Assembly (NCBI GenBank): GCA_947396885.1 | Contig: OX377205.1 | Span: 75,550,969-75,614,968 of the forward strand | Length of the DNA: 64,000 nt | Reading direction: 5' to 3' | Source: Heligmosomoides polygyrus polygyrus | Lineage: Eukaryota > Nematoda > Chromadorea > Rhabditida > Heligmosomidae | Shown here: positions 12,061 through 22,889 of the stretch, in pieces | Position numbering within the stretch: the stretch's first letter is position 1 | Layout: each line of letters opens with the position of its first letter | The notes under the pieces: generated by a model | What the model was told of the DNA's origin: nothing | The model's database searches: none | What the model saw: only the letters and a program-made list of their open reading frames with translations | Made by a program: the position numbers and the translations under genes

Positions 12061-12995
12061 TGAACATCCTTCTAACAGAATCGTTCTACAGGCCGATTCT
12101 CTTGCGATTTTTTTTTGTTTCACATAGTCTCTAATGAAGATTTGCAACTATTAAAACTGTGGAGACGGCATTTGATGCCTGGTGATTTCACTCGGTTGAA
12201 GACTTTTTTAACGAAAAATCCAGGGTGTCTCTTACAATTAGAGACAGGTGGCCTGTTGACCTCTTTATGTCTTTTATTACGTTAATTTTCTTGCTAGGTT
12301 TCAAGCTAGGTCAAACTTCCTTACGTATCGAAATACACGCTCTATCCTAATACCTTTTAGAGGAGCTCAACCTGCTTGCTGGCGAAGACGAAAATATAAT
12401 TCACATGTCTATGTCTAGATGTCTGCTTAGTTTTTTACGCGTGTGCCGGTCATTTAACCCACGCCTGAATAAATAGTTAATCTCATTTCAAGCATATTTC
12501 GGAGCAACACAATCGGTGGACTTTATTGAAAAGTGGAATGTATCGGCTTCAGCATTACTTAAGCTTGGGGATTTTCTTTAGCGTCGCTGATTCACCAGGG
12601 TAAACTGAAGTCGCTACATTACCAAATAGCTGCTTCCAGTCACTTTTTCGCTCCTCTGCTTGCGATCAGCAAGTGCAAAGAGTGTTATTGAAGCGGACAG
12701 ACAGAACCTGCCCATTAGTAGTGTGCAGGAAAAAATATACGTCGGGGGACATTGAAACTGTAGAGTGGGCATTTAAATCTTGTTCTACCATAGATCCTAT
12801 AGAGGCAGCAATGATTCTCCTGATGGATGTCGCCTTTTTAATGCTCAGTGAACGCCCTTCAATTTGGAGATATCATCTTTAAAGGCGATTCAGTTTAGTT
12901 GGTGCTTCTGAGAAGGTCAGAAGTCGACCAACAAGGGATAGGAACGCAAGTGGCATTTCGTCTGTGAGAAAGGAAGCTCCTTCTATGGGAACAGT
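12061..12995. other. Unannotated stretch
   Basis: No gene or element recognised; short frames only. Confidence 0.4.
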
Positions 12996-13265
12996 TCAAA
13001 AGGTTGAACGAAACACGCTCAGCGCTTGACTTCCTTTCATTTTCAAGCGGGAAGGAGCCCCTTCCAGAGACTACGCCACGTGCAGGATCAGGCAAACTCT
13101 TCAGGCTGCAGGGCTTAAGGCTCGCGACAGTATACCACACATTCGTTCGGAGGTGGAGCGGCGACGGCAGTGATTCGCGCGGGGAGAGCTCCACAAAAAG
13201 TTATGAGGGTAAGCAGAGAGAAGACCCAGAGAGCGTTCTTATCCTGCGTGGGACCTACAGCTTTG

Positions 13266-13280
13266 GGCGCCTTTTATACT
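13266..13280 (-). promoter_or_regulatory. TATA-box module, minus orientation
   Basis: On the minus strand this reads AGTATAAAAGGCGCC, preceded by a GCGCCGCGGGCGGCG tract. The same 15 nt occur in plus orientation at 14139, so this is a repeated core-promoter-like unit. Confidence 0.5.
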
Positions 13281-14138
13281 TGCGCCGCCCGCGGCGCGGC
13301 GTGATGGTCGGCATGGCTATCGATTTTTCGCGCCGCGTGGCGGCGCCGCATCGCTTCTATACCCCGCCGCCGCAAAACACCACACTTGACGGAATTTTGG
13401 GTTACGGTATTCGGCGAATCGCGCCGCTGAGGGGAAGGGCGCGGCGCGGCGCGATCAGCCGCGGCAGACTCGGTGTAGGGTGGGAGACTTCACATTTTCG
13501 ACCAAACTTCTCCTATTGGGAAGGAGGAGGGGGTCTTTAGGGATTATTAGGTTTGGATAATTAGGGAGTTTGGGCGGTGACCATGACCTTAGCCCGTACC
13601 TTCTGTAACCTAGTAGATCTGTAGACATTCACGAAGCTTCATATACCACGCTAAAGATATGCTTAGTCCACAGTGAACCCAGAATGGCCATATGAGAAAC
13701 AATTTTGAGTGGTTATCGACGATGAGTACCTTCCAACAGTTTTACTTTTGGACCCGCACATATCGCAAAATAAAGAGTGGTTTAGTGCCGTTTGCATTGC
13801 AGGGGATTCGGCTCAATACCACACTCACCATTTCAACAGTAGATTGAGTGGACGACTTCAACTCCAGCCTTAAGAGAGGATTCGTCGCTCCCCATAGGAA
13901 TCCCACGACAAATATTGACAAGATGCATTGCTGATCAGTCAGACGAATCCTTTCTGTTTTGCTCCCTCAATGACTCACGAACTGTTTTCGGAGCACGGGC
14001 CGTAGTGCGCAGAAGCTCGTGGCCGCGCGTCGCTGACGCTCCCCTTTCTAACTGCAATCGCGCAGCGGCGCGTCAAATTCGGGACGCGACGCGACTGGCC
14101 GCGCCGCTCCCCAAATTGACGCGCCGCGCCGCGGCGGG

Positions 14139-14153
14139 AGTATAAAAGGCGCC
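14139..14153 (+). promoter_or_regulatory. TATA-box module, plus orientation
   Basis: AGTATAAAAGGCGCC preceded by GCGCCGCGCCGCGGCG. Identical to the minus-strand module 858 bp to the left. Downstream lies GGGCGGGGTGGCGTT...AACCCCGCCC, a short inverted GC-box-like pair. Confidence 0.5.
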
Positions 14154-14404
14154 TTACGGTCACTCCGAGTTTCTACATCCGTGTAATTGGGCGGGGTGGC
14201 GTTCTAACCCCGCCCTTTAAACAGGGGTGTGGCAAATGTCTGCGTCTCCACTATCTCGTAAGGCAGCCACTGGACTCCCGAACAAACCCACGGGGTTGGG
14301 GTGGGTGGGCCAGGGAGACGAGGGAGTAGAACGCTCGTCCCCCGTGTAATTGTGATCTTTATTGAATGCTGCCATAACCTCTGTTAACCCCGTATTCTAT
14401 TACA

Positions 14405-14650
14405 CTATGTGCTGTTAAGGTAACATCCGCTCGAGACAGGAACTAGATCATATCGCAGGAACGTAGCAATATCGTATGGCATAAGCCAATTGCAGGTTTT
14501 GTTAGGCCATGAGCCCGAGTGCGCAGTGCACGTGATTTGTTGCCGAAATGAAGACTCCTCACCATGCGATTTCAAAACATAAGCTTTGCCGTAGAGGTAG
14601 CGGGCAAAGCCATTGTCAACGTCACCACTTTCGAATGGCAACAGCTTCTC
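14405..14650 (-). CDS. Unidentified possible terminal exon
   Basis: A minus-strand frame of about 80 codons begins right after an acceptor-like TAATTCAG (about 14649-14656) and ends with TAG at 14405. The composition is protein-like, with balanced residues, three Cys and one NKT sequon, including FARYLYGKAYVLKSHGEE and CNWLMPYDIATFLRYDLV. I do not recognise the family and found no partner exon upstream on this strand. It could be the last exon of a gene broken by repeats, or chance. Confidence 0.25.
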   Translation of the reverse strand, partial: EKLLPFESGDVDNGFARYLYGKAYVLKSHGEESSFRQQITCTAHSGSWPNKTCNWLMPYDIATFLRYDLVPVSSGCYLNST

Positions 14651-14659
14651 TGAATTACG

Positions 14660-15200
14660 AAAAGAACGGAAGCAACAGTGAGGTCCACAGCACTGCTGAG
14701 AAGGAGTTGTCTAAGCTTATATGTAGTATCGGAAACAAACGGTGTCGTGAAGTGGAAGGGCCCTTCCTTTGGCTAGTGGAGCCGGCGTTTCTTGCAACTT
14801 TTCAGCCATCAGTTCTATATCACAAGAAGACAATGATAGCTCCACTATTTAGTTCCACCTGGTGAGAGAGGGAGTGAAGGTGTGGTTGGATCTCCACCTA
14901 TCTTACCTGTTCGTACAACACTCCCTTTTCGTCTACACGGATTAAGCAGTCTGGGAAATCTTTTGCTTTTAGGTGAAGTAAAGGATCAAAGGAGATGTTA
15001 AGAAAGGGCTAGCAGTGCTCGTTAGTCAGACCATGAAGTATCCATTCCTGATCTTAATCACAACGACGCTGGGGCAGTTCGTCCGATGTAATGTGGTAAA
15101 CATCCATATATGACGCAATTGCCACGAAGTTTGTGTGGTTGTTGTTGGTTTCTGTTCAACAGCAGTTGTTAGTGCTTGATTTTATCTTACCATAAACAGC
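14660..15200. other. Unannotated stretch
   Basis: No element recognised. A plus-strand frame overlaps the possible minus exon and looks like its shadow. Confidence 0.35.
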
Positions 15201-15203
15201 GTT

Positions 15204-15905
15204 TTGGACATATTCATGTCCAAAACGCAATTTATGGTCAACCAGTGGTGTGACACGGGACTCGTAAGGTTAAATGGAGTCGCTCTACAACAGGTCGACA
15301 CCTACGTCTATCTGGGAAGAGAGCTGAACATGGAGAACGACCTCGCTCCTGAAATCGCCCGCAGGAGACGCGCAGCATGGGCAGCCTTCAGTTCGATCCG
15401 CGAAGTCACCGATCAGGTCAAGGATCCTGGCCTCAGGGCCTCGATATTCAACGCCTCTGTGCTGCCTGCGATGTGTTACGCGACGGAAACCTGGCCCGAC
15501 AACAAGACAATCGCCAGAGCGATGCAAACTACGCATCGTGCACTGGAGAGATGTCTTCTGAGGACAAGTCTTCATCAGCAATGGCAAGAAGGCCTACGAA
15601 GCTCGGAGCTACGGGAGAAGTCGCAATTAGCAGACCCGCTGCAGCACATGAAGAAGTCGAAATATCGCTGAGCCGGACACCTGCTTCGACGAAAGGACAA
15701 TAGATGGAGTCTCCGTGTCGCACCATAAGAGACCACTGGGACGACCGCCAACGCGATGGGCAGACTCATTCTCAAGATCTTTCAGAGAGCGGAGTCTGCC
15801 TCACTGGATGCAAGCAGCCAGAGATCGAGCGGTCTGGAAGAGTTGTGGTCCCCGCTGAGAAGACCTCCAGCGGACAAAAGGACCGTCAAAGTATCAAAGT
15901 AAGTA
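15204..15905 (+). mobile_element. RTE-type LINE, 3' fragment (RT C-terminus)
   Basis: Codes for the region downstream of the RT catalytic core of RTE-clade elements: VDTYVYLGRELNMENDLAPE, then RRRAAWAAFSSI, then ASVLPAMCYATETW. Near 15665 the frame shifts, and AGHLLRRKDNRWS continues in another frame. The 3' end runs into AAGTATCAAAGTAAGTAAGT, a short-repeat tail typical of RTE. The endonuclease and RT core are absent, so it is a 5'-truncated dead copy. Its wording differs from the RTE at 35-41 kb, so it is a different subfamily. Confidence 0.85.
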
Positions 15906-16970
15906 AGTTATTAGTAATAAACTACACGCAAATAATTAGGAGCCGCCCTGTAATTTTTGATTTGTGTTCTTACGGAAAAGCTGCAGTTTTGTTAAAGGAG
16001 ACTCAGCATGTCTTCCCTTTCATGTCGTTACTGAGAAACAGGCCTGTATGTTGTCGCAACATTCTCCTACGAAGCTCATTTTTTGCACGACAAAAATTGA
16101 GTGCGTCCACCGCCAGCTAAATGCGAATTCAAATTGTTTCTCATCAATCGATGTCCAGCGGTAGAGTGCGTGGCGCATCTCAAAGAGTTACTGATTATCG
16201 CCGCTCCTTATCCTTTAATTGGTATGTCTAGAATTTGCACTGGAGAAAGTAAGATCTCCAACTCCAGATTCTAATGTTTTGTACGCACCACTTTCTTATA
16301 TGATTTTAGGGCTTGTTGCGCGAAAATATAAGACCTTCACCGTTTGCCCTTGGATGGTTTTCTTATAACTAGGCCCACTCCAAAAATCCTATTGATTAGG
16401 GAAGCGTCAGCAGTATGGAGATTACCAATAAAGGTGCCAAATTTACATCTCCAAACGGTCTCATCTTCTTCTAGAGGTACTTGTTAGGTGTTGACGTGTG
16501 AAAGCGTTAAATGTCCTTTCGCATATAGTGATGATCGTTCTGTGGTCATTGATTTTGTGCGGACGCACAGACTCGGTACATATTTTGCGTACGGAAGGGT
16601 AGCTCGCTAAACTGTGAGCATCTCCTACTCCATTGAACCTCCTTTGACATTGAACCGCGCTCGCCTAACTTTATATTACCACGCGGATATTGTAACGGTC
16701 TTAAGAAGGCAATATTGTTCAGATTCGTTGTCATGAATAGACTACTTAATTCAGCAAAAACCGTCTGCTCTATAGAGAGAGGAGGTCGTGATGGAGTCGA
16801 ACCGAGGCGATCTTGACGAGGTAGTATTGATCACAGTTTGAAGAAGTGCGTCTTCCTCGAGCTGAGAGCCCCTTTTATGAATAGGGCGATGACGCCGGCG
16901 GCGCAGAAAAATGCCGGCATCTCCCGTAACACTGAAGATCACCCAATAGATATAGAATCTGAAAAGGTAA
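15906..16970. other. Mostly unannotated stretch
   Basis: Only a SINE family 1 tail (about 16163-16216: GTGGCGCATCTCAAAGAG then CTCCTTATCCTTTAAT) is recognisable. The rest shows nothing I can name. Confidence 0.4.
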
Positions 16971-16971
16971 T

Positions 16972-16973
16972 AT

Positions 16974-17008
<35 letters not shown>

Positions 17009-17012
17009 TTAT
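16972..17012. repeat. (TTTA)n microsatellite, possible LINE tail
   Basis: About ten TTTA units. On the minus strand this is (TAAA)n lying downstream of the LINE fragment at 17958-18560, so it may be that element's 3' tail. Confidence 0.75.
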
Positions 17013-17957
17013 AAATACACCCATACGGGTGTGCCAATTCAATAATTCTAGTAGAGCACAACAATACTAAGAAACACAAGAAAAAAAAAAAGAAAAAAAA
17101 ACAACTCAATGGTCAGATTTAACAAAACGGGGGCATTGAGAAAGAAGGCTCACTATCAGTGAGGCTGCGCGGCAAGGGGAGAGAGCCAGAGGAAATGGAG
17201 GACAACACCCCACAAACAACATGTTCCCTATAAAATGTAAAATGTTTCATATTCACCTGGCCATGGTTTGTATGAAGTCAAATTGCACCAAGATACCTGA
17301 AGGACTATGCAACACTGCTACTTAGTGCCAACGAAGATGACTATCACATGCCAGTTATTTGTTAGTACGACAAAATATGTGCCCGATAGAAGTATACGGC
17401 AAGCTGTCAGAACTGGTAGTGTTTTTGATAGCCAGCCTGAGGCACTGGATAGATGTAGCAACGAGTGAAGGTCAAGGAATTTCTAGTGCTTTAGACTTCA
17501 ATGTAGAACCACGGCAAGATGTCTGATTTTTGGAAGAAAGTAGGTAGAACATAAGCTAGTGGGTGGTAAGCCAATCAAACCTCAGCACCCCCACTCCGCG
17601 TTCACGCCACCAACAGCATCGCCCTCATGCTCTCTGCCTCCAGGACTGGATAAAATACCGTGAACAAAACAAGAAAACAACACAAGGCACGCGGAGAGGG
17701 AAGCTATTTCGTCTGATCAGGAGCAGCCATCGTAATTTGAGGTCTATTACTGCATATATGATCTAAATATCACTTAAGCTAAATAAATTTCTCATAATGC
17801 AACAAGAGAGAGGCAAAATGGACACAGACATGAATAGCTTGCTAAAGATAGGAACATCTAGATCTATTTGTGACTTCTGCAGCTCAACTTTGAAAGATAT
17901 CAGCCATCACTGAACAGCTCTGAGCAATTGAGGCAGCCTGAACCTGAAGCGAGGTAC

Positions 17958-18560
17958 TCAGTATATACTTGGTAGATTGAGAATTGAAACCAAATCCACC
18001 TCCCTCAGCTTCCGTCGGACGGCTGCGCTGGTAGGAGCTTCAAGAAGGCTAGGGGGCAACATTTGTAGCCATCTAGCGGCTCGGAAAAAGAAAGTGCTAT
18101 AAATTTTGGTCTGATACGTTCTATGTAGTCTTAGCGTCCGCAAAGAAAAACTGTTTATACGTCCAAAAGAAGGTATGAATACCCAGTATTTGCTTGGTCT
18201 TAACTTTGTTTCTCCCTTGATAATTTTGAAGCAAAAAACCAAGTCACAAAATATTCGGCGATAATGCAAACTCCTTAGATGAAAGATGCGTAGCCGCTCG
18301 GAGTAGCTTGGCAACATTTGAGGGAAGCCGGGATCTGGCAAGCATCTATACATCAAGATCTTAGTGAAGACCATTTGAACTTTCTCTATGTATTTGGCGT
18401 ATCTGCTTTAACGTACGGGGATTCCAGATTTGCGAACCATATTCCAGAATTGGTATAATATAAGTCTTGTAAAGTTTAATTAATATGGAAGCGTCGATAT
18501 CAATATAAATATGTATATATATCGTCAATATCGATTGAATTGAATCGAAACTAAACACAC
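17958..18560 (-). mobile_element. CR1/jockey-type LINE, RT C-terminal fragment
   Basis: A minus-strand frame has YKTYIIPILEYGSQIWNP, the typical post-catalytic motif of CR1/jockey reverse transcriptases. After a frameshift near 18360-18375 it continues YSERLRIFHLRSLHYRRIF then DLVFCFKIIKG, also characteristic. No endonuclease or FADD box is present. The C-terminus stops at 17958. The 3' region may extend to the TAAA run at 16972. Confidence 0.8.
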
Positions 18561-19095
18561 GAGAAACCTTTGTCTACGCTGTACGATAGTACAGGTTTCT
18601 TCTAACAGCAAAGCAGCTGTTCTTGCTGTTCAAAATCAGCAGTTTCGTTTCGCGAACGTAATCTGACCCACCCATCGCTTGGAGTTTCACTCAGAGGTCA
18701 GTTCAACGATCCATGTTCCTTCTCCAATCCGGAGCTTGTAGATTTTGCATTTATTTCCGATTTCGTTGTCGGAGACCGACCAACAGTACACATTGGCCGT
18801 TTACCAATCGAGAGCAAGGAGGGCGCCAAGGGAGACACAGGTCAACACATACCGCTTCAGGTAGCTGATCACTTCATCAACATAACACACGCTTCTGCTT
18901 CAGCTACTAAGGGTTGAATCCAGAACAGGAAGTTGTGGATTTGACTAAGAATAGGTTGACCGGTAGACAGATCATGAGATATGTGCTCTTGAAAAAAATC
19001 CAATACGTTTCCGCTTCAAGTTTAACATTTCAGCAGGCCTTTATTTCTGGAGACTATTCACGTCTTGTAGCGTCGTTCAGAGATGGTGTGAGTTG
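18561..19095. other. Unannotated stretch with a coding-like patch
   Basis: Around 18680-18915 one plus frame reads NPELVDFAFISDFVVGD and continues without stop for about 80 codons. It has no start, splice context or homology that I recognise. Probably a fragment of an unrecognised element. Confidence 0.3.
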
Positions 19096-19098
19096 CCC

Positions 19099-19453
19099 TG
19101 ACCAAGAGACTATCTCAAAGTTAGGTCGGAACTGCCCAAGTTTTGTGTATGGACAGAATCGCCTTTCTCTGGGAAACAGCAAAATGCATTTATCTCGACC
19201 CCATACAACTCTGCGCAGAGTTGGGGACGACAGAAGTTGGGCCGTTGGCGGCGTTAACCCTCTGCCTGCGCGCGAAGGGCGCGCTCTAGTTGGCTGGAAA
19301 CAGCGATCATGGGGATTACGGCGCCCCTCTACCGACTGCGCCACCACCGCTCGCTCGTCACCGCTATTTCCAGTCAACCTGAGCCCTCTCTTCGCGCGCA
19401 GGCAGAGGTTTAACGCCGCCAGCTTCCGCCGTCCCCAACTCTGCACAGAGTTG
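19099..19453. mobile_element. Fold-back element family A, copy 1
   Basis: Two copies of an 18-nt palindrome, CAACTCTGCGCAGAGTTG at 19206 and CAACTCTGCACAGAGTTG at 19436, bracket a segment whose halves are inverted copies of each other (GGCGTTAACCCTCTGCCTGCG on the left, its complement on the right). The left flank from 19099 (AAGAGACTATCTCAAAG...GACAGAATCGCCTTTCTC) matches the outer arm of copy 2 at 39669. The right outer arm is missing. Confidence 0.75.
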
Positions 19454-19616
19454 AAAAAACTTCGAGCCATATAGTTGATCGTTCTGTGCCACGCAGGTTT
19501 GTTATGGTTGTAGAACTTTTATTTCGGCCGACATTTCGACAACTCGTCTTTTTCAAAGGCCTGAAAGTACCTCGAAACTTTAGATCCGGCAACTCATTCC
19601 GCCAAAGGTATACTTC

Positions 19617-20350
19617 GGCACTATTGTACTTTTACAACTCCACGAGTCGAGGAGAAGTCGAAAAAAAATTTTTCGCCCAAACTTCGGCTGGGGGGGTTAT
19701 TTGGGGTGCTGATCACGAATCTGAAATCCGTTTTCAAAATTACGGCCGATTATGGTAGGTTACGGTAGGTACGGGTGACTAAGGCTGCCAAGGTCATGAT
19801 CGCCGATTTCGCCCAAACTTCGGCTAGAGGGGTTATTTAAGGTGCTGATCACGAATATAACGTCCGTTTTTCGTTTTACGCTAGAGTACGGTAGGTTACG
19901 GTAGGTACGGGTGACTAAGGCTGCCAAGGTCATGATCGCCGATTTCGCCCAAACTTTGGGTAGAGGGGTTATTTGAGGTGCTGATCACGAATATAACATT
20001 CGTTTTTCGTTTTACGCTGGAGTTTGGGCGCAATCGGTGACCATTACCTTATTCACCGGTACCCACCGTAACCTACCGTACTCCAGCGTAAAACGAAAAA
20101 CGAATGTCAGATTCGTGATCAGCACCCCAAATAACCCCCCTAGCCGAAGATTGGTCGAAATCGGTAATCACGACTTTGGTAGCCTTAGTCACCCGTACCT
20201 ACCGTAACCTACCGTAATCAGCCGTAATTTTGAAAACGAATCTCAGATTCGTGATCAGCACCCCAAATAACCCCCTAGCCGAAGTTTGGGCGAAAAAAAT
20301 TTTTTTCGACCTCTCCTCGACCCGTGGAGTTGTGAAAGTACAATAGTGCC
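19617..20350. mobile_element. 734-bp fold-back DNA element with internal 136-bp tandem repeats
   Basis: Starts GGCACTATTGTACTTT and ends with the complement AGTACAATAGTGCC. Flanked on both sides by TATACTTC (19609-19616 and 20351-20358), an 8-bp target duplication inside the Penelope left arm. The left half contains a 136-bp unit starting CTGATCACGAAT at 19709, 19845 and 19981. The right half carries the same unit inverted. No open frame. The 8-bp duplication fits hAT, Merlin or P-type transposition; the GG terminus does not fit a typical hAT end. Confidence 0.85.
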
Positions 20351-20531
20351 TATACTTCTTTACATCTCTGGTTACAATGGGTTCCCACAAATGTCAAGGA
20401 GCGCCTCTCTAAAGCATACCGAACTCACCGTTGTTCCATCAGCGCTGAGAGGGGGGCTCAGCTATAAGACCATCAGTGAGCAACTGGGAGCTACCATGCA
20501 GGTCTATACTAATAAGTATAGTACAGCGCTC

Positions 20532-20920
20532 AGAGCTCACACAATGGGATGAAGGGCAAGAAGTCGCTGGTTATTGAAATGCACTCGCTTCGATTGTTCA
20601 TTGCCGGATTATACTCCCGTATCCAGAAAGGCTCAAGAGTCTTTCTGGTACCAAATTCATTTTCATGCGGCAACACAGTGCATTTAATGTCAAAGTCGTT
20701 TCCGCCGTGGGCTTCTTGACGATGTTTACCCAGTGGGGTTAACAAGTTTCTGTCGTTTCAATTTTCCTGCTAGCTGTTCATTGATGGGAACGCTAAGCAC
20801 CCTCCCTGTCTCACCTATGTATAGCTCGCCACAGGTTAAGTACTGGATTTGGTAGACAACACTTTTTTGTGCGCAATCTCCATCTTTCCCAAATGGGCAG
20901 ATAACGCAATTCCTCATCAC
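20532..20920 (-). pseudogene. Penelope GIY-YIG endonuclease and C-terminus, frameshifted
   Basis: The frame from 20920 downward reads CVICPFGKDGDC then VVYQIQYLTCGELYIGETGR, the Cys-rich leader and GIY-YIG core (here ELYIGETGR) that distinguish Penelope-like retroelements. After a shift near 20740 it continues GGNDFDIKCTVL, RKTLEPFWIRE and NNRSECISITSDF, the normal C-terminus. The reverse transcriptase is missing on the 5' side. Not functional. Confidence 0.8.
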
Positions 20921-21574
20921 ACAAGTGCGGTCATAACAGCTATTCAGAACAAGAAGCCGTTTGGTATTGTTTCTCGGTATGTTAACCAGGACAACATCGT
21001 CTTTCAGGTTTGTTCGCTATAGGCAACGGCGTACTTCTGCCGTGACGTCATCAGAGATGAAGGAAACGACTTTGACATTAAATGCACTGTGTTGCTACAT
21101 GAAAGTGAACTTGGTACCAGAAAGACTCTTGATTCTTTTTGGATTCGGGAGGTAGTCCGGCAATGAACAACCGAAACGAGTGCATTTCAATAACCAGCGA
21201 CTTCCTGCCCTTCATCCCATTGTGTGAGCTCTGAGACTGCGCTGTCTATACTCATTGGTATAAACCCGCATGGTAGGTTCCGGTTGCTCATTGATGGTTT
21301 TATAGCTGAGCCCTCTCTCAGTGCTGGTGGAACTACGGTGAGTTTGGTATGCTTTAGAGGCCACTCCTTGACATTCGTGGGAACCCACTGTAACTAGAGA
21401 CGTGAAGAAGTATGCCTTTGACGAAACGAGTTGCCGGATCTAAGGTTTCGAAGTACTTTCAGGCCTTTGAAAAAGACGAGTTCTCGAAACGTCGGCCGAA
21501 ATAAAAGTTATACCACCATAGCAAACCTGCGTGGCACAGAACGAACAAATATATTGTTATAACATGCCCAGGTT

Positions 21575-21740
21575 TTATGAACGTCGGACATGCAGATTAA
21601 TACTTCGAGCCATCTTTAGGCCTCTAAAGACGAGGAGACGGTCGAAACGTCAGGCCTAGAATAAGCTTTTCCACCTACCAACTTCGCTGGCACAGAAGCA
21701 GAAACATCACATTTGATAACGCTGCCGAGGTTTCAAGATG
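21575..21740 (+). mobile_element. Penelope-like tail fragment
   Basis: Shares with the 50.7-kb and 11.7-kb fragments the order AGGCCT...GGTCGAAACGTCAGGCC, TTTTCCACCTACCAACTTCG, GGCACAGAAGCAGAAAC and GCTGCCGAGGTTTC. A different subfamily from the adjacent pair at 19.5-21.56 kb. Confidence 0.65.
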
Positions 21741-21744
21741 AGAG

Positions 21745-22600
21745 GACATGGAGACTACTGCCTTTAGTGTTGGAATTAGCAGCTTTGAAAAGTGACTCAG
21801 ATCTAATAACCTGTAAGCCATGAAGAAATTGGTGGATCATTATTAGCTTTGCTGGCTAGAGAACGGAGCACAACACGGGATAGGCTCGTGAATGAAACTT
21901 ATTGTCTTATTATGAATGAGTAAAGCCATATAATTGTGATAATTTAATTATGAAAGTATGAAAAACAAAGAATTAGTCACGAGTCCTAGTCACGAGTCTT
22001 TCGCGTCTAAGGGCCGCAGCATGTTGGTGAGGATGAAAGATGACCGTCGTGGCACTGGTTCCCGATATGGACACAAAAAGTCCATCGGCGTACATACCAC
22101 TGTTTTGCCTCGATTGATCTTCTTGATTGCACACCGCTTCTGCAGCTCACTTTTTCCTTTTTTAACATTAGGTTCGTACTTGAAAAAAAAACAGCCGAGA
22201 CGCGTCTGCCTCGCGCAGCTGACTATGCTGGGGTCACAGACAGACGTGCCAGTTTTCCGCAGAGCGAAACCAGGCGGCGTGGCAGGAAAAAGCGCGCTGT
22301 GGCTCTAATGGTCGTCGAAGTCGTCGCTGGCGATGACTGAGCGTTTTCGACTCGATGGCGACGTCGCGAGGAGAACGACGTTGCGAGCGGCTGAAAAAGC
22401 AGGCGCGGCAGCGCTCGCGCCGAGCGCCGAAAATTAGGACAGACATTCGACGCGACGGACCGGCTGCGCGGGTACGGGCGCCACGCGCCGCCGCGGCGGA
22501 TCACCTCAGGGAACTCACCGCTGGCGAGGGTCTGGCGAACATTCCACGGAGGACGACGGCGGCAAGCTGTGGTGGTGGCAGCTCAGCTTCAATAAAGGAC
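21745..22600. other. Unannotated stretch
   Basis: AT-rich to about 22200, then a CpG-rich patch (22280-22510) with Arg-rich chance frames. No element recognised. Confidence 0.4.
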
Positions 22601-22605
22601 GGCAT

Positions 22606-22880
22606 TATTCAATCCCCATTGGGATGCGCCACGCATTCTATTTCTACGGGATGTCCTGGAGGCGAGTTGAATGCGTATTTGGCCATACCATGACTTGCGG
22701 TGACCAGCCGATGTACAAGTCAGTGCTTTATCCTTCCCAGACAAGTCTGGTACCGATTCACCGACCCCGAAGGGATGGAAGGCTTGGTTGGCCTGGGCGG
22801 GAAATCCGAACCAGGAACCACCTGATGTCGGGTGCAGGCGACAGCCGGCGCCTCCTCCGACTGCGCTCCCCGCGCCCTCA
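22606..22880 (-). repeat. SINE family 1, nearly full copy
   Basis: On the plus strand it opens with the inverted tail CCCCATTGGGATGCGCCACG, passes GTTGAATGCGTATTTGGCCA, CAGACAAGTCTGGTACCGAT and GGGAAATCCGAACCAGGAAC (inverted B-box), and closes CCTCCTCCGACTGCGCTCCC (inverted A-box). One of the best copies for building a consensus. Confidence 0.85.
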
Positions 22881-22889
22881 GCTTCAATA

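Larger units (their letters stand above)
12996..14360. other. GC-rich block with divergent TATA modules
   Basis: A markedly CpG-rich segment in an otherwise AT-leaning region, rich in GCGCCGCG words (13265-13480 and 13990-14230). The two ends carry the same TATA module in opposite orientation, pointing outward. Frames of 76-178 codons open here, but they are Arg/Ala-rich as expected of chance frames in GC-rich DNA and show no domain. It may be the promoter region of a transposable element or of an unannotated gene pair. Confidence 0.45.
19479..21560. mobile_element. Penelope-like element pair, head-to-head inverted copies
   Basis: Two 5'-truncated Penelope-like copies point outward. The minus copy runs from about 20920 to 19479 and the plus copy from about 21040 to 21560. 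Their tails are inverted repeats of roughly 480-500 bp, discounting an insertion in the left one (for example GTTCTGTGCCACGCAGG at 19485 against its complement near 21535). The minus copy keeps a GIY-YIG endonuclease remnant, and both keep the C-terminal FDIKCTVL...RKTL..FWIRE block. This geometry is common for Penelope-like elements. Confidence 0.8.

Noticed and set aside
13004..13540. 178-codon plus-strand open frame
   Set aside because: Arg/Gly-rich frame in CpG-rich DNA with no domain or splice context; expected by chance at this GC content.
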